NCBI RefSeq assembly: GCF_964019385.1 | Contig: NC_088649.1 | Location: forward strand, 10,270,025 to 10,334,024 | Source: Sycon ciliatum | Taxonomy: Eukaryota; Porifera; Calcarea; Leucosolenida; Sycettidae | Reading direction: 5' to 3' | DNA length: 64,000 nt | Shown: piece by piece, positions 43,183-54,136 of the stretch | Layout: every line of letters begins with the position of its first letter | How positions within the stretch are numbered: the first letter of the stretch is position 1 | Translations under genes and position numbers: made by a program | The notes under the pieces: model-generated | Told to the model about the DNA's origin: nothing | The model's database searches: none | Seen by the model: the letters and a program-made list of their open reading frames with translations, nothing else

Positions 43183-43861
43183 TAGTGTTGAAACGATCTC
43201 ACCGGGTACTCGTTAGCTCGCTCGCCAGAAACTCGGCTCGTTTGTGCGGCCAGCGCGTTTGCACTAACGAACACCGTACCCCGTACTCCCTACACATGGC
43301 AGTACATGTCGACCAGGGCCTCGTAAACTATTTTACGACTCCCTGGTCGATCGAGAGTCCAGTCCCGCGCAAAGTGAAAATCACTCGCAGTTACAGTGAC
43401 TGTATGCCTGCACGACACTTGAGTTGTTTCAGTTGTCGTTGCAGCTTTGGTGGACTCTACTGATGTCTTGTTCCGCATCTGCTGACCTGTCGCAGGCTAT
43501 GCTTCGGTCACCTCTCCATTCGAGTGAAAGTTACGCTCAGTCGTTTGGAAGTTTTCTCCCGCGATGCAGCGAAGACCAGGGCTACTTGCAATCTTTGCAA
43601 AACGGTCTATTCTTACAAAGGCTGCTCAACGACGGCGCTGAAAAGACATCTTGACACCAAACAGCATCCGAGGTGAAGCAGCAGCAACCCCAAATGCCAA
43701 CGATGATAATTTGAACCAGCTGAAAAAAAATCGAACTTGGAAAAAATATGTTCAAAAAAATCATATTTGCCACATCAATGAAGCTCATTAGCTCGCTCGA
43801 TAGCTTGCTCGTTAGTGGAACTGATCGCTCGTTTGTTATAGATACGCTCGTTTCAACACTA
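43183..43861. mobile_element. hAT-type element nested in element B
   Basis: The ends TAGTGTTGAAACGA and TCGTTTCAACACTA are flanked by a perfect 8-bp duplication TTTACATC (43175-43182 and 43862-43869). 679 bp. It holds a decayed BED finger, consistent with hAT origin. Confidence 0.88.
43541..43672 (+). pseudogene. BED-type zinc finger remnant of a hAT transposase
   Basis: One frame reads FSRDAAKTRATCNLCKTVYS, then STTALKRHLDTKQHPR and a stop; SVVWKF precedes it in another frame. C-X2-C ... H-X4-H spacing with an aromatic W/F start is a BED finger. A 1-bp frameshift separates the two parts, and the catalytic RNase-H domain is absent. Confidence 0.7.
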
Positions 43862-43944
43862 TTTACATCAATATCAATTTCAAATAGTTGTATAGCATGG
43901 GTGTCGTTGCCTCCTCCATGATCCATCATCGACCCCAGCGACTG

Positions 43945-44012
43945 CGTGGATGCCTGCAGTTGCAGTTGCAGTGAGGGTGTGGATGCCTGCAGTTGCAGTT
44001 GCAGTGAGGGTG
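43945..44012 (+). repeat. 33-bp tandem duplication
   Basis: GATGCCTGCAGTTGCAGTTG then CAGTGAGGGTGTG occurs twice in a row, next to the nested hAT element. Confidence 0.85.
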
Positions 44013-44475
44013 TGGCAGAGTACTCTACTAGCACCGGTACTACTCCCTGGTTGCAGTCCTAGTGTTGCATACTCGGGGAGAGAGAAGGAGAGAGTTGGAG
44101 ATCGTCCGCGATCGGGGCCAATGAGTTGGGAGAGGGATTCTCTCACCAACTATCCACTCATAACGATGCAGTATCGTTTGCGAGATCTCCAGAACGTACA
44201 GTTCATTGGCAAAGAAGAACAATATGAAAACTGAATACCAAACGGCAACCAAACAACACCAGAACTCAGTGCAGAAGTAGCACACCAAACTCCAAAGCCA
44301 TCACCATGCAGGTTCCGCCAAAGCGGAGGCTCCGCTCGCATTTTTTGGCGTAGCGAAATCCAAACTTTCCGCCAAAGCGTGACTTACGCCTCTGCCGTTG
44401 CCGAGGTAACGGCGGAAGCGTAAGTCACGCTTTGGCGGAACCGCCAAAAAAAGTGCATGTGTGACCGTGGCCTAA

Positions 44476-45292
44476 AGGGGATCACATGGGGTCCCGTACA
44501 CCTTCTCGCGTGCGCACTAGGACTAAGCAAGGCTTGTACATGGATTGCATCAATTCTGGCGGGACGATTAGCAATTCTGCCCTCTGTTGAAAATTGACGG
44601 CGAGTCTGACAACGGAATTTGTGTAATCGAATGGTGCATCCACCATAACTAATTCTAGTTCATCCAGCCCTTGTCGCTATGGCAACGCGGGCTGGATGAA
44701 CAGCAGTACTATTCTCGTACTCGTGTAGGAACCTGTACTCTCTACATTGGTTCCCAGCTCTGAGTGAAAATCCTCCCGTGATCATGTTGCACAAAGTGAG
44801 ATTTGGCCCCACAAGACTAAGAGTATTGTTAGTGAGGAGACAGGAATTGACTTGAAGAATGTTTTGACAGCTTAGGAGATTGCTAAATGCGCCTTGGTTC
44901 GTAGCCTTGTGCGTACACAGTTGACATGGTGTAGGTGGGTAGGGCATGGCCGTCTATCAATGGTATAACTCTTCTTCCTTTCTGTGCTGTTTTGTCAGGT
45001 GGTGGGCAGCCATTGGATCGGTCAGATGCACCCTGGATCATGCGGCCACTGATGATTCCTGACAGCTGAGGAATTTGGAGGTAAGATCGAGCTGTGTATA
45101 TTGTGGGCACGCATTACAAAGGCATATGCTGAAGTTGACTGAAAGTGTCTTCCAGCTATCTTGGCTGTGCAGTACGGTCGGGAGCCGAAAACTGGGGGGG
45201 GGGGGGTCAGGGTTCTGGCCTCACCTGTTCTTGTTTTTCGCAAACACAGCAGTTTCGTTCTTACTCAACGGTACAGTCAGCCTTTTGAAGTA
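44476..45292. other. no gene recognised; hairpin at 44.66-44.70 kb
   Basis: TTCATCCAGCCC and GGGCTGGATGAA form a short hairpin (44658-44700). The adjoining block 44700-44740 is an inverted relative of 26890-26935. Nothing coding. Confidence 0.5.
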
Positions 45293-45499
45293 CTGTCGTG
45301 GACATGGAAATCTGGTCGCACACCTAGCGGCCCCAGGGCGCTGGCCATGCAGCCGTGGGTATTAGCGGTACACACGTGCATTTATGCGCTGCAGCTCGCT
45401 GGTCGCATTCGATCAAGATGTGCACTGCATGCAACTTTCTGTGTTCGCTGAGGGCGCCGGCCCCGGTGATTCGACTGGATTTCCATGTCCACGACACAG
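45293..45499. mobile_element. MITE family M1, copy with a single internal unit
   Basis: The ends CTGTCGTGGACATGGAAATC and GATTTCCATGTCCACGACACAG with TA flanks (45291-45292 and 45500-45501). 207 bp. It has one copy of the unit GCGCTGGCCATGCAGCCGTG ... CATTTATGCGCTGCAG, which is amplified in the copy at 54.1 kb. Confidence 0.85.
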
Positions 45500-45501
45500 T
45501 A

Positions 45502-46163
45502 CATGTACATGTCGTTGCCTGTAGGAAAGTCTACATGACATTGTGACCCCGTACGTGTGCTAACGAGGCTCGCCCCTTGTCGGGCATTGGTTGTGAGACT
45601 CACCACCTCACCCTCGCCGTTAGGCGCTGCACCTGCCACCCTGGTCTCACAGGCATGCTGGTGGCCTGGCACAAGCGAAACTTCCTAAGCTGGCTGTGTT
45701 TCAGAATACAATTGTGTAACGCGGACGTGCAAACATTTCTTTACTAACAATGTACCGTAACAGTACTGTAAAACATGTAATTTTAGGTGCATTAGCCCTA
45801 TCAGTGCCATGCAGGGACCTGCCAGGTTTCAGGTGTAATGTAGAATTAGGTGACCAGCGTTCCCTTCACATACAGTGCATACTCTGGTGCCTTTTAGGTG
45901 TGATTTAAATTCAGGTGCCTGATTTCTCTACCGAAGTCACCGAAATTAAAGTTACACCGAGAATTACATGTATATATCAGTGCCTGTACCTGACTGTTGA
46001 TAATTCATAGTGCACACCTGCCAGTGCACTTGTTTTGACTTACAATGAAACTACACAAATGTATCATCCAAACCTATTCAGAATTATGCTTCTGAGTGTA
46101 CATTATAGTTTAGATTTTTGGTTGGAGGAAAGCAAATCAGCACACGAAGCACAGAAGCCATAT
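45502..46163. other. no gene recognised
   Basis: Non-coding DNA between two TIR elements. Confidence 0.4.
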
Positions 46164-46791
46164 AATTTTTTCGACTAGGCCTTTCATTCCATTACTCTTC
46201 AGGTCGAATACAATGGTGATTAACAAGGTAGTAAGCAAGTCCTTATAACCGGCACTTTTGGCGGTCAGAGCATTGACAAAAATAGCACTTGAAAAAATAG
46301 CGCTAGTGGCGCCAACAGCATATTTGGCGGTCAGAGCATGGACCAAATAGCACTTTAAAAGATAGCGCTACTGGCGCTAACTACACAGGGAGACAATGAA
46401 TATTACCAGTATCAGACAACAGTGAGGACCACGGTACTACAATGAATATTACCAGTATCAGACAGCAGTGGGGACCACGGTACTACAATGTCAAAACAGT
46501 GACAACTTTCGCACATACTTCTTTTGCACGCACAGTTCAGGCTTCAGCTTGGCAATGTACACTGCCTCCAGCACAGCAAGGTGAGATTTGCTATCTTTTA
46601 AAGTGCTATTTGATCTATGCTCTGACCGCCAAATATGCTGTTAGCGCCACTAGCACTATTTTTTCAAGTGCTATTTTTGTCAATGCTCTGACCGCCAAAA
46701 GTGCCGGTTATAAGGACTTGCTTACTGCCTTGTTTATCACCATTGTATTCTACCTGAACGTAATGGAATGAAAGGCCTAGTTGAAAAAATT
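46164..46791. mobile_element. long-arm foldback element
   Basis: The arms (46164-46380 and 46580-46791) are inverted over about 210 bp: AATTTTTTCGACTAGGCCTT outside and AAGTGCTATTTGRTC inside. The centre has a ~53-bp tandem duplication (GAATATTACCAGTATCAGAC repeated at 46398 and 46443). Non-coding. Confidence 0.85.
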
Positions 46792-47664
46792 CAGTTTGCA
46801 ACTCAAAGTTTTCAAGCTCCGACGAAAATGGAGCTGTAGCTGGTCTGTAGCTGTGGCACTGTGTCTATCTCAGAGACCTTGTAACCGGTGAGAGAAGCTG
46901 TCACACAGAGTACTAGGAGCTGAGTGCCAGTTGTTAGGATTTGTATTTTGCGATCAGACCTCAAGTACTGTACAGTTGAGTAGCCCAGTATCTCCTCGTC
47001 TCCTCGGGTCATTAGGTAATCAAAGGTCAGAGGAGCATGCTGTGCATGCGCTTATGTCTGTGCGTACTCGTGCGTGTATATCTCTATATGTGTCATGTGT
47101 CAGCTAGTTCGTTTGGCGGGTACACTTATGCCGGATATTGTGTTGGGGGTCTGTTGCAAACAGGCTCGGCTGCTTGAAGGTGTATTGTTGTACCTGCCAC
47201 CTTAACCCTTGGCTTCAGTGTTTCCATACGTTCTATTTGAAGTATGAAAGTATAAATATTTGTCGACCAATGGACTACTGCAAGTCAACAAACATTCGGC
47301 GCATATTTATTTTCGGCCATTTTCGGCCTGATCATATTTGGCCGAAAATTTGTTTTGCAAGGTTCAGTGTGACAGTGTATACACGCGGCAGCAGTACAGA
47401 GCGAACATTTGTTGCGGCCTAAATGTGTTTTAGCCCTGGAAGGCCGAAGTTTGAATGGGCCGAAAATTTGTCACCACAGTACCTTCTTGTTTGTTTACTT
47501 ACGGATTGTCCAGAGGTAAATGGATACCTATCATGGGAGTCTCACCAAACCCGTAAAATAATAAAAATAAAGTTATGTATGGAGTGGAAAAAACTCAAAA
47601 TCTGAGATTACCTGCCAGATAAACTCCTGTGTAATGAACAGTGCTTGTGAAGCCTTTGTCATAT
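46792..47664. other. no gene recognised
   Basis: Non-coding. TTCGGCC-rich inverted motifs at 47290-47475 (TTTTCGGCCATTTTCGGCC and GGCCGAAAATTTG) suggest an old foldback element. Confidence 0.4.
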
Positions 47665-47986
47665 CAAGAGTACACAACCCCCCAGAGTGTGCAACTCCCA
47701 AATACCCTGCTGTCCCAACAGAGTTTCAAGTTGACATCATTATTTATGATGCAATGCTCCTTGCAGCAGTGATTTACAACATGTGTACGGGTGTCAACGC
47801 ATCACACGTTTTTCTTTGCAATAATTTGTACAGGATCAGATAGGCTTTGGTCCACCACAGGTTCCGGATTCGTCTGATAATCCGTGTACAGAGCGCATTG
47901 CATCATCAAAATGACGTCAACTTGAAATTCTGTCGGGACAGCACTCATAGTCGAGTTTCACACTCTTGGGGGGTTATGTAGTCTTG
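47665..47986. mobile_element. MITE with long inverted arms
   Basis: CAAGAGTACACAACCCCCCA and, inverted, CAAGACTACATAACCCCCCA form the ends. Arms continue inward with CAAGTTGACATCAT and ATGATGCAATGC blocks. 322 bp; target duplication not clear. Confidence 0.7.
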
Positions 47987-48049
47987 GTCAGATCCACTCT
48001 GATATAGCCATCCACACACTAGTATATGTAGCAAGTATTACCTTCACTG

Positions 48050-48330
48050 GGAGTCAAGGGTGAATGCAGTTGGATCCCGGGACGGATAAACTGATGTCGT
48101 CAATCCCTTTTCTGCTCCTTGTCCTCACCCACTTACGGAGGTGTGGTGAGCCCACGAGTAAGATCATTTCCAAGTCCGCCCAGAGTTTGGAGATTTCAGG
48201 GGGAGTCGGCCGTTGGGCGGTTCAATAGCCAATTGAGTCATCTTTCCAAGATTCCTTCTGAATCTCTCTCCCCTCTCCCAGAGAGACTAACGTGACCGGT
48301 GTTGGCGGTGAGCAAGTACAAGTGTGTGTG
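48050..48330 (+). repeat. GT-tailed dispersed repeat, copy 2
   Basis: Plus-strand counterpart of 27795-28075, leading into GTGTGTGTGTG and a G-run. Sequence after the GT tract (TCATAAGCCCATAG...) also recurs after the GT tract at 51.22 kb. Confidence 0.75.
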
Positions 48331-48580
48331 TGTGGGGGGGGGGGGGGGGTGCATGCGTGTGTGTGTGTGTATCATAAGCCCATAGTGCAAAAACAAGCTT
48401 CACTAAACACACTATGGCCAAAGCCTGCTCATTGTCATGCTTGTGGCATTGAAGCCGAGACCTTTGGTCGGTGGAGCCCCTGGTTCCTCACCATCACTGC
48501 TGCCCAGTGCAGCCCCTACTCAGCAGCTGTTTGTTTTTGTCCACATAATTATTTTATTTAACGAGTTGGGTTTGTGAATA
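48331..48580. other. GT/G-run and unique flank
   Basis: Microsatellite and non-coding flank of the preceding repeat. Nothing coding. Confidence 0.5.
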
Positions 48581-49035
48581 CAGGTGGAATCCTGATAATT
48601 CGAATATGGCTTAATTCGAACATACCGCTTAATTAGAAGTTTTTCCAGGACAGATTTCTATCAATACGATTCCCACATCAAATTTTCTGATAATTCGAAC
48701 CTCGAACTAGACATGTCGGCTAATTAGAAGTTCCACGGATTCCACTTACATAGAAAATGTGTGGGATTTGTGCTGATAATTCGAAGTTAGCAAAGTGTAA
48801 TTCGAAGTTCACTGTACACTGTACTGGTCAGTTCAGTTTGCATGAGCAGGATGTGCTGGTCAGTTCAGTGTCCGTAAAATTTGTGTCTAAGGTCCATAGC
48901 GAAACTCTGCGTGACCATGAGAGCATTTTGACATACATATTGAGTTGTGGGTTCATGTTTTGATAATTAGAATGTCCGGATGATTAGAAGTTTTTTCCTG
49001 GCATTTAGAGGTTCGAATTATCAGGATTTCACCTG
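48581..49035. mobile_element. Tigger/pogo-like MITE
   Basis: The ends CAGGTGGAATCCTGATAATT and AATTATCAGGATTTCACCTG are flanked by TA (48579-48580 and 49036-49037). Many ATAATTCGAA and TTAGAAGTT repeats lie inside. 455 bp, non-coding. The CAGGTGRAATCCTGATAATTCGAA type is common for pogo/Tigger relatives. Confidence 0.85.
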
Positions 49036-49499
49036 TAATAGTAAAAATATATATTCAAAAAATTATACTCCGAAATTTGTAGTTGTGCTGAGCTGCAGCG
49101 TGTCCAAAAGAACCATGGAAATGAACAGTCCAGGACTAGAGTTTCTTACGAATGTGAATGTGTTTTCACTATCGACATGAGGCCCTGGTAATCTCTCCTC
49201 TTGAAATGGAAGGCTTAGATGTGATTTTTTTCCCTAGCTATTTGATGCAGCCCGCGGCACCCATCTTCCTCTGCCGAGCCGCGTCCTTGACTTATCCCCT
49301 GCAGGGTGAACATCAATATTGCACAGTCTACTGTCATTCTGACATTGCCACTCGCACTTGACAATAAAAGCAGCTTTCCATATGTGCAATTACATTGAGC
49401 CATGGTGTTTGTTTGTGTTTGTGAATCCTTCCCAGAAGCAAATGCTGGGTTTTTATGTATCGTGTAATTACTCAGCGTTATTTGCAATAATAATTTGAT
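49036..49499. other. no gene recognised
   Basis: Non-coding DNA between a MITE and a repeat cluster. Confidence 0.4.
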
Positions 49500-49640
49500 G
49501 CCGGGGAGATCTTGATACATCTCTCTCTGTGGCAGCAGCCATTGTTTTGTTTCATGTCGGTCTATGTTTTGTATGCTTGTGTCCTGAAGACTGTTCCTTT
49601 GTCTTGTGTTGTTATTGTGCAGATGATGGGGGGGGGGGGG
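49500..49640 (+). repeat. duplicated block VI, copy 1
   Basis: GGAGATCTTGATACATCTCT, CAGCAGCCATTG, GGTCTATGTTTT and CTTGTGTTGTTATTGTGCAG match 51330-51470. The matching continues later with GCAAGAAGCAGGCCGCC against GCAAGAAGCAAGCCGCC. Confidence 0.8.
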
Positions 49641-49896
49641 AGCAAGAAGCAGAAATCAAGGTTCGCGTGAGACTTTACTAGAGGCTGAGGTTACCATCTC
49701 GGTAGGAACGCCGCCACCCAGTCCCTCTGTGGATAAGCAAGAAGCAGGCCGCCAAAAACATGTTTCATGCTCTCCTCGAGTCCTCTGGAGAAAGGACAAA
49801 GAAGGTCAGAGGAGCATGTTGTGTATGTCTGTGTATACATGTGTGTGGTGTGTGTGGTGTGGTGTATGGGCGTGTGTGTGTGGTTGTGTGTGTGTG

Positions 49897-50178
49897 AATG
49901 GTGCAATCCCAGCACAAGCTGTTATGGCTTCTGCTGTACTATCATCGCCTCCGGCGATGGGCGTCCAATGGTCCAATGGCGTGTATGTGTGTGTGCGTGT
50001 GTGTGCCGATATGGCACAGTGGTATGTTCAGTCGATTTCCAATCGAGAAGTTGAGGATTAGATTCTCGACGATTATGGTCGCACATGTCTTTCATCTCTT
50101 TCTCAGACTCCTCCCGACTTGTCCTTTATTCTCCGGGGCGGTTGCCAACAACGGATGCATGCCGGAGTATGTGGTGTG
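49897..50178 (+). mobile_element. GT-tailed tRNA-like SINE, copy 1
   Basis: Opens TGCAATCCCAGCACAAGCTG and carries a hairpin (ATCGCCTCCGGCGAT). A tRNA-like part follows (ATATGGCACAGTGGTATG with a weak A box; GAGGATTAGATTCTCGA at the B-box position), then ACTATGGTC-type sequence and CATGCCGGAGTATGTGGTGT with (GT)n. Copies 2 and 3 follow. Confidence 0.7.
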
Positions 50179-50179
50179 A

Positions 50180-50210
<31 letters not shown>

Positions 50211-50234
50211 GACAGTTATCTGGCGCAAGTCTCG

Positions 50235-50385
50235 ATCTGTCTCATTCAGATCTTATTCGCTATCGTTGCTATAAGAAAAAATATGCGGGTGACCATCCAG
50301 TGGATTTGCAGATTTGTGTGCTTCTCTTGCGACGGGCGTATACATGGTACATGGTGTGCTTGTGTGTGTGTGTGTGCGTGTGTGT
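50235..50385 (+). repeat. GT-tailed dispersed repeat, type V copy 2
   Basis: GCTATCGTTGCTATAAGAAA, CATCCAGTGGATTTGCAGAT and TACATGGTACATGGTGTG match 40240-40370. It lies between two GT-tailed SINE copies. Confidence 0.75.
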
Positions 50386-50390
50386 GTGTG

Positions 50391-50650
50391 GTGTAATCCC
50401 AGCACAAGTTGCTATGGTTAACATAGCTGTTCGCTTTCATCGCTTCCGCGATGGGCAGGTTTGAGGTGTGTGTGTGTGTCCCATATGGTGCACTGGTATG
50501 TGCAGCGATTTCCAATCGAGATGTTGCGGGTTCGATTCCCGACGATTATGGTCACACACGTCTTTCTTCTCTTTCTCAGACTTTTCTTTCATTCTCCTGG
50601 GTGGTTACCAACAGCCAGTGCATGCCGGAGTATGTGGTGTGATGTGTGTG
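50391..50650 (+). mobile_element. GT-tailed tRNA-like SINE, copy 2
   Basis: Same layout as copy 1 with a better B box (GCGGGTTCGATTCCCGACG) and A-box-like TATGGTGCACTGGTATG. Ends TGCATGCCGGAGTATGTGGT plus GTGATGTGTG. Confidence 0.75.
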
Positions 50651-50775
50651 CGGGGAAAAAAATGAAAAAAGACCAAAAAGTAGGGATTCACTGGCCAGAA
50701 AAAGCCACTTCATAGCTGTGTGGTGTAGACCAGGCTGAATAGTGGCGGTCAATTCTTCAGCCTTGCAAGCTGTTG

Positions 50776-50880
50776 AATGGTGCAATCCCAGCACAAGCTG
50801 GTATGGCTTCTGCTGTAGTATCGCTATCATCGCCTTCGGCGATGGGCGTCCAATGGTCAAATGGTGTGTGTGTGTAAGAG
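50776..50880 (+). mobile_element. GT-tailed tRNA-like SINE, copy 3 (5' part)
   Basis: TGCAATCCCAGCACAAGCTG, ATCATCGCCTTCGGCGAT and GGGCGTCCAATGGTC, then GTGTGTG. The tRNA-like part is missing. Confidence 0.7.
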
Positions 50881-50959
50881 AGAAAAATAGGAAAAAGACC
50901 TAAAGTAGTGATTTCCTAGCCAGGAAAAAACACTTCGAATAGCTGTGCGGTGTTGGATG

Positions 50960-51095
50960 CTGAGTGGTTCCATAGCCAATTGATTGGGTCATCTTTGAAA
51001 GTTTTCTTTTGAACTTGAGTCTTTCTCCTTCTCAAACACGTCTCTCTCTCTAGGGTAGACACTTGTGATCAGTTTCTGGCACTGAGCAGGTGACA
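50960..51095 (+). repeat. GT-tailed dispersed repeat, copy 3 (partial)
   Basis: GGGTCATCTTTGAAAGTTTTC and the following TTGAGTCTTTCTCC...GAGCAGGTGACAAGTGTG are diverged from the 3' part of 48050-48330. Confidence 0.6.
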
Positions 51096-51135
51096 AGTGT
51101 GTGTGTGTGTGTGTCTGCGTGTGTGTCTGCGTGTG

Positions 51136-51184
<49 letters not shown>

Positions 51185-51225
51185 ATGTTTGCCTGTTTGT
51201 GTGTGTGTTTGTGTGTATGTATGTC
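51096..51225 (+). repeat. (GT)n microsatellite
   Basis: About 125 bp of interrupted GT. Confidence 0.9.
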
Positions 51226-51329
51226 ATAAGCTTATATTATGTACCAAGTTGAGCCAAACACACATTATGGACACAGCCTGTAGTTGTCCTATGCTATGTG
51301 TGGGAGAACTATGGAAACTACTGAACTGG

Positions 51330-51470
51330 CCAGGAGATCTTGATAAGTCTCTCTCTGTGACAGCAGCCATTGTATTGTTTCATGCCGGTCTATGTTTTTT
51401 TATGCTTGTCTGCTCAAGACTGTTCTTTTCTCTTGTGTCGTTGTTTTGCAGGTGGTGGAAGGAGCAGTAT
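51330..51470 (+). repeat. duplicated block VI, copy 2
   Basis: See 49500-49640. The two copies are 1.83 kb apart in direct orientation, with the GT-SINE cluster between them. Confidence 0.8.
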
Positions 51471-52574
51471 CTGCTCCCAGCAAGAAGCAAGCCGCCGAGA
51501 AAATGCAATGCCGAGAAAATGCTCTCATTATAGCCATCCCGAACCCCGACCACCATCCCCTCCTGGATCAATTACTTATATAGCCTACCCTGGCGTTGAG
51601 CTTTGCACCTACTGATTGGCCAGCTTGCGCTCACCTGTACACAGTGCTAACAAACTGTCACATGACATGTGTCACATGACATTGGGCACTCTTTGGTGAG
51701 AACAGCTGGCCAACCACCCCCCCCCCCCCCTTTTCCTCCGGCCGCATTGACAACTAGCCAGCTACCTATTGCCCCCCCCCCCCTCTCCCCACATCCTCTC
51801 CTGCCTCCTCCACTGTCAGGCTTTGCAGGGTAGTGGCAGTCCTACAGATGATGAACACTCACTCAGTCTAACAGAGTCTCAAGCGAACAGTGATTTTTCT
51901 TTTTTATCGCCCCACCCCATCACCCCATATCTCATCATTTCACATGAGCAGTCAGTCCTCCTTCATTTTGCCTTGCCTGGAATCATACCATCAGCATCTT
52001 ACCATATCTAAGATATAACGTAATCAAGTAGCGTGCTCCACTGTCGAAAGAGTGCTCAGTACCCATATAGGGGCAGAGCATTGTACACAAGAGAGAGAGA
52101 GAGAGGGGGGGGGGGGGAAACTGTGTTGCAACAACGATTTATTTTCTGCACTGGGTAATACTAGCACGTCATCAAAGCTGATGTGAAGCGGGTAGCATTT
52201 CTTCAGGTATCAGGTTCGGGTAGTTTTCCACGGGTAGCACGGGGTGATGGGGTACCCTGTAGAGTAATGTTTCCATGGTAACACCACAATCTCCATGGTA
52301 ACACCACAATGCACCCCTTCCCCTTCTTACACACTGTCACTGGGCAGACATGCGGAGTATTACATGAATTTGCACACGTGCACTGTCCATAATGTCATCT
52401 ATTGTTTCGGCTTTTCGGGTACTATTCTGCATCCGTCTAGCCGAGGTCCTCACGGGTAGCACAGGTACCCGAATACCCGTGCACACCACTAGAATTTTGT
52501 GTATTTACAGTAAAGGACACACTGACTCTTACTTCATAGTACTATACTATAGAACTGGACTATTGTGGTGCAGG
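51471..52574. other. no gene recognised; C-runs, GA/G-run, short tandem
   Basis: C-runs at 51716-51731 and 51771-51782; (GA)n plus a G-run at 52090-52118. A 20-bp tandem TCCATGGTAACACCACAAT (x2, 52272-52310) contains half of an X-box-like motif. No coding signal. Confidence 0.5.
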
Positions 52575-52868
52575 TTTATTCTCGGTAACTTTCACTTCCC
52601 GGGCCGACCAATCCTTTCAATTTGAAGTTCTCACAATCCTTTCAGAATGAATCACTTTCTTTCACCTCTGGTGGTACGTTCCAGAAAACTGGCCGTGGTT
52701 GGTCCCATGGGGAAGGGGAGAAGACCTAAGTGCCATCAGTATGTGTGGCACGTGTTGTGAGCTGCCTTTGGAGTGAAAAGCATGCCAGCGCCTTCTAGGT
52801 TCAGCCTGGTCCCTTAGCGCAGTGATTACCATGAGAAGCTAGGTCCCGGGTTAGAGTCCTGCTGGGCC
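52575..52868 (+). mobile_element. tRNA-derived SINE of the second type, diverged copy
   Basis: It matches 11800-12090: body (GAAGTTCTCACAATCCTTTC, GTGCCATCAGTATGTGTGGC, GCCTTCTAGGTTCAGCCTGG) followed by a degenerate tRNA head (CTTAGCGCAGTGATTACC, GGGTTAGAGTCCTGC). The head-after-body order is conserved, which supports a dimeric unit. Confidence 0.75.
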
Positions 52869-53165
52869 ATGCCACACAGTGTGCAAAAATGCATTTTTGG
52901 ACCTGGAAAAGTGGCTTACCGAAATTTTCGTGCTACCGAACCGTTGATTTTGTGAAATACTGAAAATATTACACCACCGAAATACCCGGCTTTAGTACAG
53001 CACTGCGTACACCTATCGCCTTGCCTGCGCATCCAAATCCCTGATAAACACACTAGCCTGCACAACAAATCCCTGTCTAAAACCCACAGCTGGAAAAGAA
53101 AAGAGGGGCGTTATCCACCTCACTGAGCATAATAATCTGTACCTATTATTATGCAAGTCAGAGTA
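52869..53165. other. no gene recognised
   Basis: Non-coding. Confidence 0.4.
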
Positions 53166-53382
53166 CTGTAAAAGCGAGAAACTTTCACAGGAGATTAAAT
53201 TTCGCTATTTTCGCGACCATCACACATTCGCGAATATAAATCGCCGCAAAGTTCTCCGTACATTGATTGTAGACAGTAAAGATCCGGCTGAAGAGATAGA
53301 ATCCCAAACGTTTCTCATCGTGAACCAGCCCAATTTAGCATAACGCTAAATTTGTGTGCAGTGAAAGTTTATCGCTTTCCAG
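53166..53382. mobile_element. TA-target MITE
   Basis: The ends CTGTAAAAGCGAGAAACTTT and AAAGTTTATCGCTTTCCAG with TA flanks. 217 bp; inside are TTCGCGA motifs. Confidence 0.8.
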
Positions 53383-53384
53383 TA

Positions 53385-54136
53385 AGTAAAACAGCTGCCG
53401 TAATGTCGCGTATAAAGGCAGGTCCTTACGGCCGTATAAGCCGGGGTTCAAACCATGCTTCTATTCAAAGTATGCTTCTACGTCAACATCATCAGTCTAC
53501 ACTGCCAGTCTGCAAAGTGCATACTGCCATGCAAATGCAGTGCAAGTACCTGCACGTGGTTTGAACAAAAGTGCGGCTCCTATTCAAAATTGGGCATCTG
53601 TGTCATGGCGCACTTCGAAAAATTGGCTTATACTCGAGTCACTCTTTACAGGTCATCCTTTTGTTCAAGTCATGCTTTTATACGCCACATCACGATACCT
53701 ATGTTACTTGACGAGAGCTACCACCCAAATCCAATTGTCAGATTCGGTGCCTAGCCTAGAAGTGGGTGACGTGAGGTTGGGGGCCCGGGGGGGGGGGGGG
53801 GGGGGGATGTCTCCCCCCCCCCCCCCCCCCCACCACAACACCAGCCTGACATGGCAGTACTGAGAGTGCACGGAAGACGCGCCTCTCCTAGCATAGTCAC
53901 AGCAGATCTATTTTCTACATACTGTAAAAACAGAAATTTTCAGTGGAGTAATATTTTCGGTATTCTCCAAAATCGGCGGTTCGGTGGAGAGAAATTATCG
54001 GTAAACCCGCTTTGCAGGATAAAACACAACCAGAAATGTCTGCTCTTTCAGTACATTGTGCCAGCGAATCAGGGTATTTCCCGCAACAATGGTCTGTGCA
54101 CGGCTTTATCAGTCTCTGTAGACAGGTGGTCACATA
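53385..54136. other. no gene recognised; G/C homopolymer pair
   Basis: A G-run (53788-53806) followed by a C-run (53813-53830) forms a potential hairpin. No coding domain. Confidence 0.5.

Larger units (their letters stand above)
42842..44472. mobile_element. PIF/Harbinger-like element B
   Basis: The ends GGCCGCGGTCACACATG and CATGTGTGACCGTGGCC are flanked by TAA on both sides (42839-42841, shared with element A, and 44473-44475). 1,631 bp. Inner inverted blocks with CCGCCAAAGCG lie near the right end. A hAT-type element is nested inside at 43183-43861. Confidence 0.8.
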
